This document shows, piece by piece, positions 33,224 to 41,682 of a stretch of DNA of 64,000 nt (within the stretch, counting starts at the first letter, position 1; the number at the start of each line of letters is the position of its first letter). This stretch comes from Aestuariibaculum suncheonense. GTDB lineage: Bacteria > Bacteroidota > Bacteroidia > Flavobacteriales > Flavobacteriaceae. The position numbers were made by a program, and so were the translations under genes. Location of the stretch: assembly GCF_014596935.1 (NCBI RefSeq), contig NZ_JACVXC010000008.1, forward strand, positions 1 to 64,000. Reading direction: 5' to 3'. The notes under the pieces were generated by a model, which made no database searches, was not told the origin of the DNA, and saw nothing but the letters and a program-made list of their open reading frames with translations.

Positions 33224-34258
33224 ATGTATAAATTATTACTCCGCCCTATATTTTTCGCGTTCGATCCGGAAAAGATCCATCACTTTACGTTTTCATTAAT
33301 AAAAATCACCTCTAAAATCCCTGGTTTTAAAACTTTGTTTAGAAGTTTGTATGTGGTTAATGATGCCCGATTAGAACGTAAACTGTTTGGTTTAACCTTT
33401 AAAAACCCCGTGGGTCTTGCTGCAGGTTTCGATAAAAATGCGGTATTGTATAACGATTTAGCCAACTTTGGGTTTGGCTTTATTGAAATAGGAACTGTAA
33501 CACCAAAGGCGCAACCAGGAAATCCGAAAAAGCGATTATTCCGTTTAAAAGCCGATCAGGGAATTATTAACCGCATGGGCTTTAATAATGAAGGCTTAGA
33601 AGCTGCGATTGAAGCATTAAAGAAAAATAAAGGTCAGTTAATTATAGGTGGAAATATTGGTAAAAATACCAGTACCAAACCGGAAGATTATACCAAAGAT
33701 TATTTGGAGTGTTTTAATGCACTTCACCCGTATGTAGATTACTTCGTGTTGAATGTAAGTTGTCCGAACGTAGGAAGCCATGCCAAGTTAAACGATAAAG
33801 ATTACTTAGAGGAATTGATTGGCGCGGTGCAACAGGCAAACAAAAGTTTTGAAACCCAGAAACCAATTCTCTTAAAAATTGCTCCAGACTTAAACAATAT
33901 GCAACTAGACGAAATTGTAGAGTTGGTTAAAGATACAAATCTGGATGGGGTGATTGCCAGTAATACATCTACCGATAGAAGTGGTTTAAAAGCCACTGAA
34001 GAACAGTTAGCTGAAATTGGTAACGGAGGTTTAAGCGGACAACCCATTAAGGATAAGAGTACTCAAGTAATTAAATACTTGGCAGAAAAGAGTAGTAAGG
34101 CCTTCCCGATTATTGGGGTAGGTGGTATTCACTCAGCTGATGATGCTTTAGAAAAGATTGAAGCGGGAGCCGATTTAGTTCAGGTATATACCGGATTTAT
34201 TTACGAGGGGCCAGCCTTAGTTAAGTCGATTAACAAGGCGATTCTTAAAAAGAAATAA
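33224..34258 (+). CDS. pyrD: Dihydroorotate dehydrogenase (quinone), class 2
   Basis: Oxidises dihydroorotate to orotate with FMN and passes electrons to quinone at the inner membrane. 344 residues from ATG 33224 ([21 protein letters not shown]), the standard class-2 start with its membrane-associating N-terminal helices. A TTG at 33158 is upstream of the -7 element TATTTTTG (33202-33209) and cannot be the start. Motifs: [34 protein letters not shown] and VSCPNVG. The last includes the class-2 Ser-type catalytic region. hmgL follows 77 bp later. Confidence 0.95.
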   Translation: MYKLLLRPIFFAFDPEKIHHFTFSLIKITSKIPGFKTLFRSLYVVNDARLERKLFGLTFKNPVGLAAGFDKNAVLYNDLANFGFGFIEIGTVTPKAQPGNPKKRLFRLKADQGIINRMGFNNEGLEAAIEALKKNKGQLIIGGNIGKNTSTKPEDYTKDYLECFNALHPYVDYFVLNVSCPNVGSHAKLNDKDYLEELIGAVQQANKSFETQKPILLKIAPDLNNMQLDEIVELVKDTNLDGVIASNTSTDRSGLKATEEQLAEIGNGGLSGQPIKDKSTQVIKYLAEKSSKAFPIIGVGGIHSADDALEKIEAGADLVQVYTGFIYEGPALVKSINKAILKKK

Positions 34259-34335
34259 GTGAATTACAAATTGCTTTTCCTGAATTTGATTAAAAATTAT
34301 AGTATTTTTATTCTCCTATTATTTTAAACAAATCA

Positions 34336-35199
34336 ATGCCAAGTCCGATAAAAATCATTGAATGTCCTCGTGATGCTATGCAAGGCATCAAGACCTTTAT
34401 TCCTACTGAAAAGAAGGTTCAGTACATACAGTCATTGTTGCGTGTGGGATTCGATACCATTGACTTCGGAAGTTTTGTATCGCCAAAGGCTATTCCACAA
34501 ATGGTGGATACAGCTGAGGTTTTGGCACAGTTGGATTTGAGCAAGACGACGAGTAAACTATTAGCCATTATCGCTAATACCCGTGGTGCTATGGATGCAA
34601 GTGTTCATAATGAAATAGATTACCTGGGCTATCCGTTTTCAATTTCTGAAAACTTCCAGATGCGTAACACGCATAAAACCATTGCGCAGTCGGTGGTTAC
34701 ACTTCAGGAAATTCTAAATATTGCCGCTAAAAGTAATAAGGAAGTAGTCGTTTACATTTCTATGGGCTTTGGTAACCCATATGGAGATCCTTGGAATGTA
34801 GATATAGTAGGGGAGTGGACGGAACGTTTGCACAACATGGGCGTGAAAATTCTATCGTTAAGTGATACCATTGGAAGCTCAAACCCTGAAAGTATAACCT
34901 ATTTGTTTTCAAATTTAATTCCTAAATATCCGCACATTGAATTCGGGGCACATTTACATACTACATCGTCTTCCTGGTTTGAAAAAATAGACGCTGCTTA
35001 CAAAGCTGGATGCAAACGTTTTGATGGCGCTATTCAGGGATTTGGTGGTTGCCCCATGGCAAAAGATGAATTAATAGGTAATATGCCTACTGAAAAATTG
35101 CTATCCTATTTCACTTCAAAACAAAACAATAACCTGAATGCTTTGAGTTTTGAAAGTGCTTATAATGAGGCTTCTAAAATATTTAAAACATACTTTTAA
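34336..35199 (+). CDS. Hydroxymethylglutaryl-CoA lyase
   Basis: 287 residues, a TIM-barrel of the HMGL-like family. IIECPRDAMQGIKTFIPTEKKVQYIQSLL matches the substrate-binding start (usually CPRDxxQ). Divalent metal ligands are expected in FGAHLHTTSSSW, and FDGAIQGFGGCPMAKDELIGNMPTE holds the catalytic Cys loop. It would cleave HMG-CoA to acetoacetate and acetyl-CoA in leucine breakdown. A 3-hydroxy-acyl-CoA or isopropylmalate-type substrate cannot be excluded. It is the last gene before the iron-responsive cassette. Confidence 0.87.
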   Translation: MPSPIKIIECPRDAMQGIKTFIPTEKKVQYIQSLLRVGFDTIDFGSFVSPKAIPQMVDTAEVLAQLDLSKTTSKLLAIIANTRGAMDASVHNEIDYLGYPFSISENFQMRNTHKTIAQSVVTLQEILNIAAKSNKEVVVYISMGFGNPYGDPWNVDIVGEWTERLHNMGVKILSLSDTIGSSNPESITYLFSNLIPKYPHIEFGAHLHTTSSSWFEKIDAAYKAGCKRFDGAIQGFGGCPMAKDELIGNMPTEKLLSYFTSKQNNNLNALSFESAYNEASKIFKTYF

Positions 35200-35256
35200 T
35201 TTTATTATAAGATTTAAAATTTTACCGTCTTAATGTTAAGAATTTCACTTTATTTA

Positions 35257-35271
35257 TTTTTAATCTAAATA
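35257..35271 (+). promoter_or_regulatory. 7-1-7 operator-like element, upstream copy (cassette promoter)
   Basis: tttttaa-t-ctaaata, a 7-1-7 inverted repeat (5 of 7 in the left arm relative to the perfect copy at 46165). It ends 4 bp before the TTG -33 element. Same half-site tctaaataa as the other copies. Likely bound by a Fur-type repressor, inferred from gene context. Confidence 0.6.
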
Positions 35272-35275
35272 AACT

Positions 35276-35305
35276 TTGTGAATTTGATTTAGTATTTTAA
35301 ATTTG
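35276..35305 (+). promoter_or_regulatory. Promoter of the DUF4856 cassette
   Basis: TTG at 35276-35278, a 19-nt spacer and TAAATTTG at 35298-35305: an exact Bacteroidota promoter. The first gene starts 37 nt later at 35343. Operator-like elements flank it on both sides. Confidence 0.85.
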
Positions 35306-35323
35306 CAGCTGTCAATTAATTTA

Positions 35324-35338
35324 TACTAAGTCTAAATA
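35324..35338 (+). promoter_or_regulatory. 7-1-7 operator-like element, downstream copy
   Basis: tactaag-t-ctaaata, again 5 of 7 in the left arm. It lies between the predicted transcript start and the ATG at 35343, so binding would block early elongation or translation. Confidence 0.55.
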
Positions 35339-35342
35339 AAAA

Positions 35343-36551
35343 ATGAAAAAGTTTTTATCGATAGCTGCTGTGGCTGCAGTATTGTTTACATCGTGTTCAG
35401 ATGATGATAATGAAAAAAATAATGTAGAAAATCCGGCAACCTATACCTTTACCAGAAATGGAGAATCTACTGTAAATTTTGGAGGTCAAACCACAAGGAT
35501 TGCTATGGCCACCGAATTGGTTTCAGCTTTAAGTGACAACACAAAAACAAAAGTACAACTACAAGCGATGTTTAATCATCAGGCAGGTAATGCAGACTTT
35601 ACCGATGCCAACTTAAATAGCTCAGATAAAAATGTACGTAGTAAAGTGGCGGCGTCTAACGATTTCTTTGCCAGCAATACTACGGTTTCAAATACTATTA
35701 AAGCCGATTTTGATGCCTGGATTTCAGAGCAGGCTGATAATGTTTTTGTAAGTTGGAATGTTACAGCTCAGGCTGGTGTGGCAGGTAAATTACAACAATT
35801 GGGGAGTACTACAGTACGCTATTTTAACGCAAAAGGTTTAGAATTAAACCAGGCCGTAGCAAAAGGGTTAATAGGTGGTTTAATGGCAGATCAGATGCTT
35901 AACAACTACTTAAGTGATGCCGTGCTTGATGCAGGTTCTAATATGGCAAATAATGATAATGATGTGGTTGAAGTAGGTAAAACATACACCACAATGGAGC
36001 ACAAATGGGATGAAGCTTACGGTTATTTATACGGCGCAGAGGAAAACCCTGAGAGCCCGGTTTTAGATGCCGATCGCTTTTTAAATACCTATTTAAGACA
36101 AGTGAATGATGATGCTGATTTTGCTGGTATTGCCGATGAGGTTTATCAAGCTTTAAAATTAGGTCGTGCGGCTATTGTAGCTAAAAATTATACAGTTCGT
36201 GATGCGCAGGTAAAAGTGATAAGAGAAAATATTTCTAAAGCTATAGCGGTTCGTGCCGTACACTATTTACAAGGAGCGAAATCTGATTTAGAAGCAGAAG
36301 GAACTGTTGATTATGCACATGCGTTCCATGAATTATCAGAAGGTTTTGGTTTTGTTTACAGTTTGCAGTTTACGAGAAAGCCAGAAACCAATGCCCCTTA
36401 CTTTAGTCATGAAGAAGTTAATGCATATGTTGATGCGTTATTAAACGATAATACAAATGGTTTCTGGGACGTAACTCCTGAAACTTTAGATACTATTTCA
36501 GCTGAAATTGCTGCAGAGTTTGGTTTTACGGTTGAAGCGGCAGCAAACTAA
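35343..36551 (+). CDS. DUF4856 domain lipoprotein
   Basis: 402 residues. The lipobox FTSC gives lipidated Cys18, followed by an acidic DDDNEKNN spacer typical of surface or outer-membrane lipoproteins. The DUF4856 body (about 35-395) is mainly helical. Notable conserved-type positions are MEHKWDEAYGYLYG (Glu219, His220, Asp223) and HAFHELSEGFGF (His326, His329, Glu330), possible metal ligands. It is the first gene of a four-gene cassette with an imelysin-like protein, an HTTM protein and a TonB receptor. A metal or substrate capture role on the cell surface is inferred. Confidence 0.85.
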   Translation: MKKFLSIAAVAAVLFTSCSDDDNEKNNVENPATYTFTRNGESTVNFGGQTTRIAMATELVSALSDNTKTKVQLQAMFNHQAGNADFTDANLNSSDKNVRSKVAASNDFFASNTTVSNTIKADFDAWISEQADNVFVSWNVTAQAGVAGKLQQLGSTTVRYFNAKGLELNQAVAKGLIGGLMADQMLNNYLSDAVLDAGSNMANNDNDVVEVGKTYTTMEHKWDEAYGYLYGAEENPESPVLDADRFLNTYLRQVNDDADFAGIADEVYQALKLGRAAIVAKNYTVRDAQVKVIRENISKAIAVRAVHYLQGAKSDLEAEGTVDYAHAFHELSEGFGFVYSLQFTRKPETNAPYFSHEEVNAYVDALLNDNTNGFWDVTPETLDTISAEIAAEFGFTVEAAAN

Positions 36552-36582
36552 TTGAAATAATATTAGTTTTTTATAAAATTAT

Positions 36583-36612
36583 GCAGGCTGAATTTTTAAA
36601 AATTCAGCCTGC
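36583..36612. terminator. 30-bp perfect palindrome between DUF4856 and imelysin genes
   Basis: 15-bp arms with no extra loop (36583-36597 and 36598-36612); the natural loop is ttttaaaa. It may be a terminator or processing site that lowers expression of the downstream genes relative to the lipoprotein. Confidence 0.65.
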
Positions 36613-36651
36613 TTATAGATATTTGCAAAATATTTAAGAACGTAGTAGGTT

Positions 36652-37770
36652 ATGATTAAAAAAGTTATTTCTGTAGTACTTTTAGCGCTGGTGGTTATAG
36701 CGTGTAGTAGCTCTGATGGTGGCGAAAGCAAACCAAAAGATAATTTTGACAGGCAAACCATGTTGGTGAATTGGGCGGATAATATTATTATCCCAGTTTA
36801 TCAGGATTTAGATAGCAAATTAAGCGCGTTGGTTGAGGCTAAAAATACCTTTACAGTAACAGCCGATCAAACCAATTTAGAAGCCTTACGTACAGCTTGG
36901 TTAAATGCTTATAAAGTATGGCAATATGCCGAAATGTTTAATATTGGTAAAGCAGAGGGGATTTATTACAGTTCTTATATGAATATTTACCCAGCCAGTG
37001 CTGCTGAAATTGAAGCTAATATAGCTAATGGCGGTTACGATTTAGGTTTGGCGAACAATCAGGATGCGGTAGGTTTTCCGGCTTTAGATTATTTGTTATA
37101 TGGAGTAGCGGGTGATGATTCAGCTATTCTTGAAGTATATAATACAAATGCCAATGCATCTGGTTACAAAACTTATTTAAGTGATGTGATAGATAAAATG
37201 AAGTCACTTACCGAAACCGTGTTAAACGACTGGACATCTACATATCGTGACACTTTTGTGAATAGCGCAGGAAATACCGCGACCAGTTCGACCAATAAGT
37301 TAACTAACGATTTTATTTATTATTTCGAAAAAGGATTGCGCGCAAATAAGTTTGGAATCCCAGCCGGAATTTTTTCAGGAGGTGTTTTATATCCTGAAAA
37401 AGTTGAAGGGTATTACAATCAGGATGTTTCTAAAGAATTGGCGTTGGTAGCTTTACAGGCAAGTCAGGATGTATTCAATGGAAAGGCTTATAATGGAACT
37501 ACAAACGGTAGCAGTTTTGACGATTATCTAGATTATTTACAAACCATAACTGATGGGGAGGACCTAACAGCTTTAATCAATGCGCAAATGAATACCGCTC
37601 GTACTCAAATTCAAACGGTAAATACTAACTTTTCTAGTCAGGTTGAAAATGATAACACCAAAATGACCTTGTCTTACGACGAGTTACAAAAAGTTGTTGT
37701 ATTACTTAAGTTAGATATGGTACAAGCCATGAATATTAGTGTGGATTACATTGATGCTGACGGTGATTAG
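36652..37770 (+). CDS. Imelysin-like (M75-type) lipoprotein
   Basis: 372 residues, lipidated Cys18 (VIAC). A long four-helix-bundle domain, seen in NLEALRTAWLNAYKVWQYAEMFN and later FIYYFEKGLRANKFGIPAG and SFDDYLDYLQTI. This is the imelysin/IrpA-like fold, present in EfeO and in iron-regulated outer-membrane proteins. The family motif GxHxxE is changed to GFPALD (141-146, next to YLLYG): His is Pro and Glu is Asp. That argues against peptidase or canonical metal binding. The next hairpin almost touches the HTTM start. Confidence 0.87.
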   Translation: MIKKVISVVLLALVVIACSSSDGGESKPKDNFDRQTMLVNWADNIIIPVYQDLDSKLSALVEAKNTFTVTADQTNLEALRTAWLNAYKVWQYAEMFNIGKAEGIYYSSYMNIYPASAAEIEANIANGGYDLGLANNQDAVGFPALDYLLYGVAGDDSAILEVYNTNANASGYKTYLSDVIDKMKSLTETVLNDWTSTYRDTFVNSAGNTATSSTNKLTNDFIYYFEKGLRANKFGIPAGIFSGGVLYPEKVEGYYNQDVSKELALVALQASQDVFNGKAYNGTTNGSSFDDYLDYLQTITDGEDLTALINAQMNTARTQIQTVNTNFSSQVENDNTKMTLSYDELQKVVVLLKLDMVQAMNISVDYIDADGD

Positions 37771-37796
37771 TATGATTAAAAAATAAATAATTAAAA

Positions 37797-37824
37797 GATT
37801 CTCTATTACGATAGAGAATCTTTT
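37797..37824 (+). terminator. Terminator-like hairpin at the HTTM start
   Basis: Perfect 10-bp arms (37797-37806 and 37811-37820), tacg loop, then ttttcgtttt. It is 27 bp after the imelysin stop and ends only 13 bp before the HTTM ATG, so the downstream genes need read-through or rely on partial termination. Confidence 0.85.
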
Positions 37825-37833
37825 CGTTTTTAT

Positions 37834-39189
37834 ATGAGGTTTAATACAAAAGCATATCTGCAAAGCAAAACAGATGCCGCACCATTGGCAGTGTTTAGAA
37901 TATTATTCGGTATCATGATGCTGTTTAGTATTGTTCGCTTTTGGGCTAATGGCTGGATTGATAAGTTATATATTAAACCAAAATTTTATTTTTCTTATTA
38001 TGGTTTTGAATGGGTGAAACCCTTAGGTGACTATACCTATTTACTATTTATTATTTGTGGATTGTCGGCTCTGTTTATTGCATTGGGCTTAAAGTACAGA
38101 GTAGCTATTATCGTGTTTTTCCTGAGTTTTACTTATATAGAACTTATGGATAAAACCACTTACTTAAATCATTATTACTTTATTAGTTTAATGAGTTTTT
38201 TAATGATTTTTTTACCAGCCAACGCTTACTTTTCGGTAGATAATGTGTTAAGGAAAACAGCTTATAAAACCATACAGCAATGGTGCGTAGATAGTGTAAA
38301 GCTGCTTTTAGGAATTGTTTATTTTTACGCTGGACTGGCAAAGATAAATTCCGATTGGTTATTTCGAGCCATGCCATTAAAAATATGGTTACCATCAAAA
38401 TACGATTTACCACTTATAGGAGAAAACCTCATGCAGCAGGAGTGGTTTCATTATGCCATGAGCTGGAGTGGTATGCTTTATGATTTAGCTATTCCATTTT
38501 TATTGCTTTACAAACGTACCCGATGGTTTGCCTTTGCTTTGGTGGTATTCTTCCATGTATTTACACGCGTATTGTTCCCGATAGGCATGTTTCCGTTTAT
38601 TATGATTGTGTCGACCTTAATTTTCTTTGAAGCCGATTTTCATCATAAAATAATTAATCATATTAAACGTGTTTTAAAACCTAAAGAGGTAATAGATTTT
38701 AAAGCTGTTTTAGAGATTAAAATGGAAAAAGTTCTGGTGCCTTTTCTTGTGGTGTTTTTTGTAATTCAATTACTATTTCCATTTCGATATGTATTGTATC
38801 CGGGCGAACTGTTCTGGACCGAGGAAGGCTTCCGGTTTTCGTGGCGGGTGATGCTTATGGAAAAAATGGGACATGCTACATTTACGATTAAAAATGCCAA
38901 AACGGGTGCTTCTTTTGTAGTTAGAAACCGAGATTTTCTGAGTTCATTTCAGGAGAAGCAAATGAGCTTTCAACCTGATTTTATTTTAGAATATGCCCAT
39001 TATTTGGGCGATCATTTTACATCTCAAGGTCATAAAAATGTACAGGTGTTTGTCGATAGTTATGTAGCGCTTAACGGAAGGTTAAGTCAGCGCTTTATAG
39101 ACAATACCGTCGATTTATATAAAGAAAAAGAATCATTCTGCCATAAGGCATGGATATTACCATTTACCGATGAAATTAAAGGACTTTAA
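37834..39189 (+). CDS. HTTM domain protein (vitamin K-dependent gamma-carboxylase-like)
   Basis: 451 residues. The N-terminal half has several membrane helices of the HTTM type: PLAVFRILFGIMMLFSIVRF, MDKTTYLNHYYFISLM (His113) and LGIVYFYAGLAKINSDWL with Lys170, which aligns with the catalytic Lys region of gamma-glutamyl carboxylase. The C-terminal 150 residues are soluble. Bacterial HTTM proteins have no known substrate. Its stop overlaps the next gene by 20 bp, so it is translated together with the TonB receptor. It may modify or energise the partner lipoproteins, which is only inference. Confidence 0.85.
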   Translation: MRFNTKAYLQSKTDAAPLAVFRILFGIMMLFSIVRFWANGWIDKLYIKPKFYFSYYGFEWVKPLGDYTYLLFIICGLSALFIALGLKYRVAIIVFFLSFTYIELMDKTTYLNHYYFISLMSFLMIFLPANAYFSVDNVLRKTAYKTIQQWCVDSVKLLLGIVYFYAGLAKINSDWLFRAMPLKIWLPSKYDLPLIGENLMQQEWFHYAMSWSGMLYDLAIPFLLLYKRTRWFAFALVVFFHVFTRVLFPIGMFPFIMIVSTLIFFEADFHHKIINHIKRVLKPKEVIDFKAVLEIKMEKVLVPFLVVFFVIQLLFPFRYVLYPGELFWTEEGFRFSWRVMLMEKMGHATFTIKNAKTGASFVVRNRDFLSSFQEKQMSFQPDFILEYAHYLGDHFTSQGHKNVQVFVDSYVALNGRLSQRFIDNTVDLYKEKESFCHKAWILPFTDEIKGL

Positions 39190-41593
39190 ATTATTACTCG
39201 TATTACTTTTTTTAGCAACTGCTGTTCAGGCGCAACATAAAATTTATGGTATCGTAACCAGTGCCGGAACCAAAAAGCCTGTTGGCGATGTTGAAATTTA
39301 CGATAAGACTTCAGGTCTAAAAGCCACAACAAATACCTCAGGGTATTATGAGTTTACTACAGATAAACAGGATTTGGTTTTAGTGTTCTTTTCTTATGAA
39401 TTTCAGGTTCAGGAATTACCCGTTTCAGTAGCTAATGATGCTGAAATTGATGTGGAGTTAATACCACTATCGGTGAACCTTTCTGAAGTAGAAATTACTG
39501 CAAGAAAAGCAAAGTTGTTTGAATTGTCACGTTTAAAAGATGTTGAGGGTACGGCCATTTATGCAGGAAAAAAGACTGAAGTGGTTTTGGTAGATCAGTC
39601 TATGGCTAATTTAGCTTCAAACAACGCACGACAGATTTTTAGTCAGGTAGCAGGTTTGAATATCTATCAGAATGATGATGCCGGGTTACAGTTGAATGTT
39701 GGCGGGCGAGGATTAGACCCGAACCGAACAGCAAATTTTAATACCCGTCAGAATGGTTACGACATTAGTGCCGATGTATTAGGATACCCGGAAAGTTACT
39801 ATACGCCAGCATCGGAAGGTTTAAAAGAAATTCAGGTGATTCGCGGGGCGGCATCTTTGCAATACGGGACACAGTTTGGAGGTTTAATTAACTTCAAAAT
39901 GAAAGATCCGAACCCCAATAAACCGTTTGAGTTAATCACCAGAAATACTTTAGGAAGCTTTGGTTTATATACCAATTTCACAAGTATTAGTGGTACAAAA
40001 GACAAGTTTAGTTATTACAGTTATTTCAATTATAAGAAGGGCGATGGTTTTAGAGCAAATTCAGAATTCGAATCTAAAAATGCCTTTGCACATTTAGGCT
40101 ATCAATTTAATGATAAAACAAAAGTGACCGGAGATGTCACCTATATGCGCTATTTGGCGCAACAGGGCGGAGGTTTGACCGATACGATGTTTGAAAATGA
40201 TCCGTATCAAAGTAATCGCGAGCGTAACTGGTTTCAGGTCGATTGGTTGCTGTACAACTTAAAGTTAGACCATAAATTTTCAGATAAAACTAATTTTACA
40301 TTTAACTTCTTCGGGTTGAATGCATCCAGAGATGCTTTAGGTTTCAGATCAAATCGTGTAGATCAGGTAGATTCTGGTGAAGAACGCGATTTAATAAAGG
40401 GAGATTTTAAAAACTTTGGATTTGAAGTGCGTTTGTTAAGTAAGTACAATATTGGTAGAAAGGACGCAACTTTTTTAATAGGAAGTAAATTTTATAACGC
40501 CAATAACTATCAGCAACAAGGGCCGGGAAGTGATGACAGTGATGCGGATTTTAACTTTTATAGTAATCAGTTTTCAGATTATCCGAGCCAATCGCAGTTC
40601 GATTTGCCTAACTTGAATGCCTCGGTGTTTGGAGAAAATATTTTCTATTTAAATGATAAATTATCGGTAACGCCAGGATTCCGTTTTGAATATATCCGAA
40701 CTCAAAGCGAAGGTTTTTATAAGCAAATTAATAAAGATGCTGCTGGTAATGTCATTTTAGATCAAACTATTGATGATAACCGTGATTATGATCGTGCGTT
40801 TGTACTATTAGGTTTGGGGGTGAGTTATAAACCTTTAAGCGGTATGGAAGTGTATGGGAATATCTCGCAAAATTATCGTTCGGTAACTTTTTCAGACATA
40901 AATATTAATAATCCGGCGTTTGAAATTAATCCGGATATCACCGACGAAAAAGGCTTCACAACCGATTTAGGAATTCGTGGTAATCTTAAAAATATTCTCT
41001 CTTACGATTTAGGTACTTTTGCTTTATTTTACAATGGTCGTATAGGGTTTAAACAAATAGAAACCAGTCAGGGAGTAAAGAGTGAGCGTGGCAATATTGG
41101 TGATGCGGTTATGTACGGTGTAGAATCGTTGTTTGATTTCAATTTGAAACAGGTATTTGGCTTGAATAACGATTTCAGATTGAATTATTTTGTAAATACC
41201 TCGTTTATCAATTCAGAATACACTTCGTCTGAAGCTACAGGGGTAGAAGGAAATAAGGTAGAATTTGTTCCCGATGTCAATTTAAAAACGGGATTAAGAT
41301 TTGGATTTAGAGATTTATCATCAAGCATACAGTATACGTATTTATCACAACAATTTACCGATGCTACAAACTCTATTGATGGAGGTATAAGTGGTGTAAT
41401 AGGAGAAATACCTAGTTATGATGTGCTAGATATCTCTTTAGCGTATACTTATAAGCGCTTCAAGTTGGAAACCGGAATCAATAACGTCTTAGATAATGCT
41501 TACTTTACCAGACGGGCTACAGGTTATCCAGGTCCAGGTATTATTCCATCGGCGCCAAGAAACTGGTATACAACACTTCAGGTGAGATTTTAA
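39170..41593 (+). CDS. TonB-dependent receptor (iron-citrate-like group)
   Basis: 807 residues. A signal peptide (to QAQ, about 22), a carboxypeptidase-regulatory-like domain (about 24-105, HKIYGIVTSAGTKKPVGDVEIYD), a plug (about 125-240, IFSQVAGLNIYQNDD and IQVIRGAASLQYGTQFGG) and a 22-strand barrel ending in WYTTLQVRF. The C-terminal ATGYPGPGIIPSAPRNWY resembles ferric-citrate-type receptors; the ligand is not proven. It overlaps HTTM by 20 bp (ATG 39170), ensuring coupled translation. Confidence 0.93.
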   Translation: MKLKDFKLLLVLLFLATAVQAQHKIYGIVTSAGTKKPVGDVEIYDKTSGLKATTNTSGYYEFTTDKQDLVLVFFSYEFQVQELPVSVANDAEIDVELIPLSVNLSEVEITARKAKLFELSRLKDVEGTAIYAGKKTEVVLVDQSMANLASNNARQIFSQVAGLNIYQNDDAGLQLNVGGRGLDPNRTANFNTRQNGYDISADVLGYPESYYTPASEGLKEIQVIRGAASLQYGTQFGGLINFKMKDPNPNKPFELITRNTLGSFGLYTNFTSISGTKDKFSYYSYFNYKKGDGFRANSEFESKNAFAHLGYQFNDKTKVTGDVTYMRYLAQQGGGLTDTMFENDPYQSNRERNWFQVDWLLYNLKLDHKFSDKTNFTFNFFGLNASRDALGFRSNRVDQVDSGEERDLIKGDFKNFGFEVRLLSKYNIGRKDATFLIGSKFYNANNYQQQGPGSDDSDADFNFYSNQFSDYPSQSQFDLPNLNASVFGENIFYLNDKLSVTPGFRFEYIRTQSEGFYKQINKDAAGNVILDQTIDDNRDYDRAFVLLGLGVSYKPLSGMEVYGNISQNYRSVTFSDININNPAFEINPDITDEKGFTTDLGIRGNLKNILSYDLGTFALFYNGRIGFKQIETSQGVKSERGNIGDAVMYGVESLFDFNLKQVFGLNNDFRLNYFVNTSFINSEYTSSEATGVEGNKVEFVPDVNLKTGLRFGFRDLSSSIQYTYLSQQFTDATNSIDGGISGVIGEIPSYDVLDISLAYTYKRFKLETGINNVLDNAYFTRRATGYPGPGIIPSAPRNWYTTLQVRF

Positions 41594-41682
41594 GCTTGGA
41601 AATCTTATGTTTTTTTTAACATAATTAGGTTAAACTTTACAAATTAAGTAAGGTCTAAGCTACTATTAACCTAACTAAAAAT

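Noticed and set aside
35343-37770. DUF4856 and imelysin genes as one broken gene
   Set aside because: Each has its own lipobox and full-length domain, and a perfect palindrome separates them.
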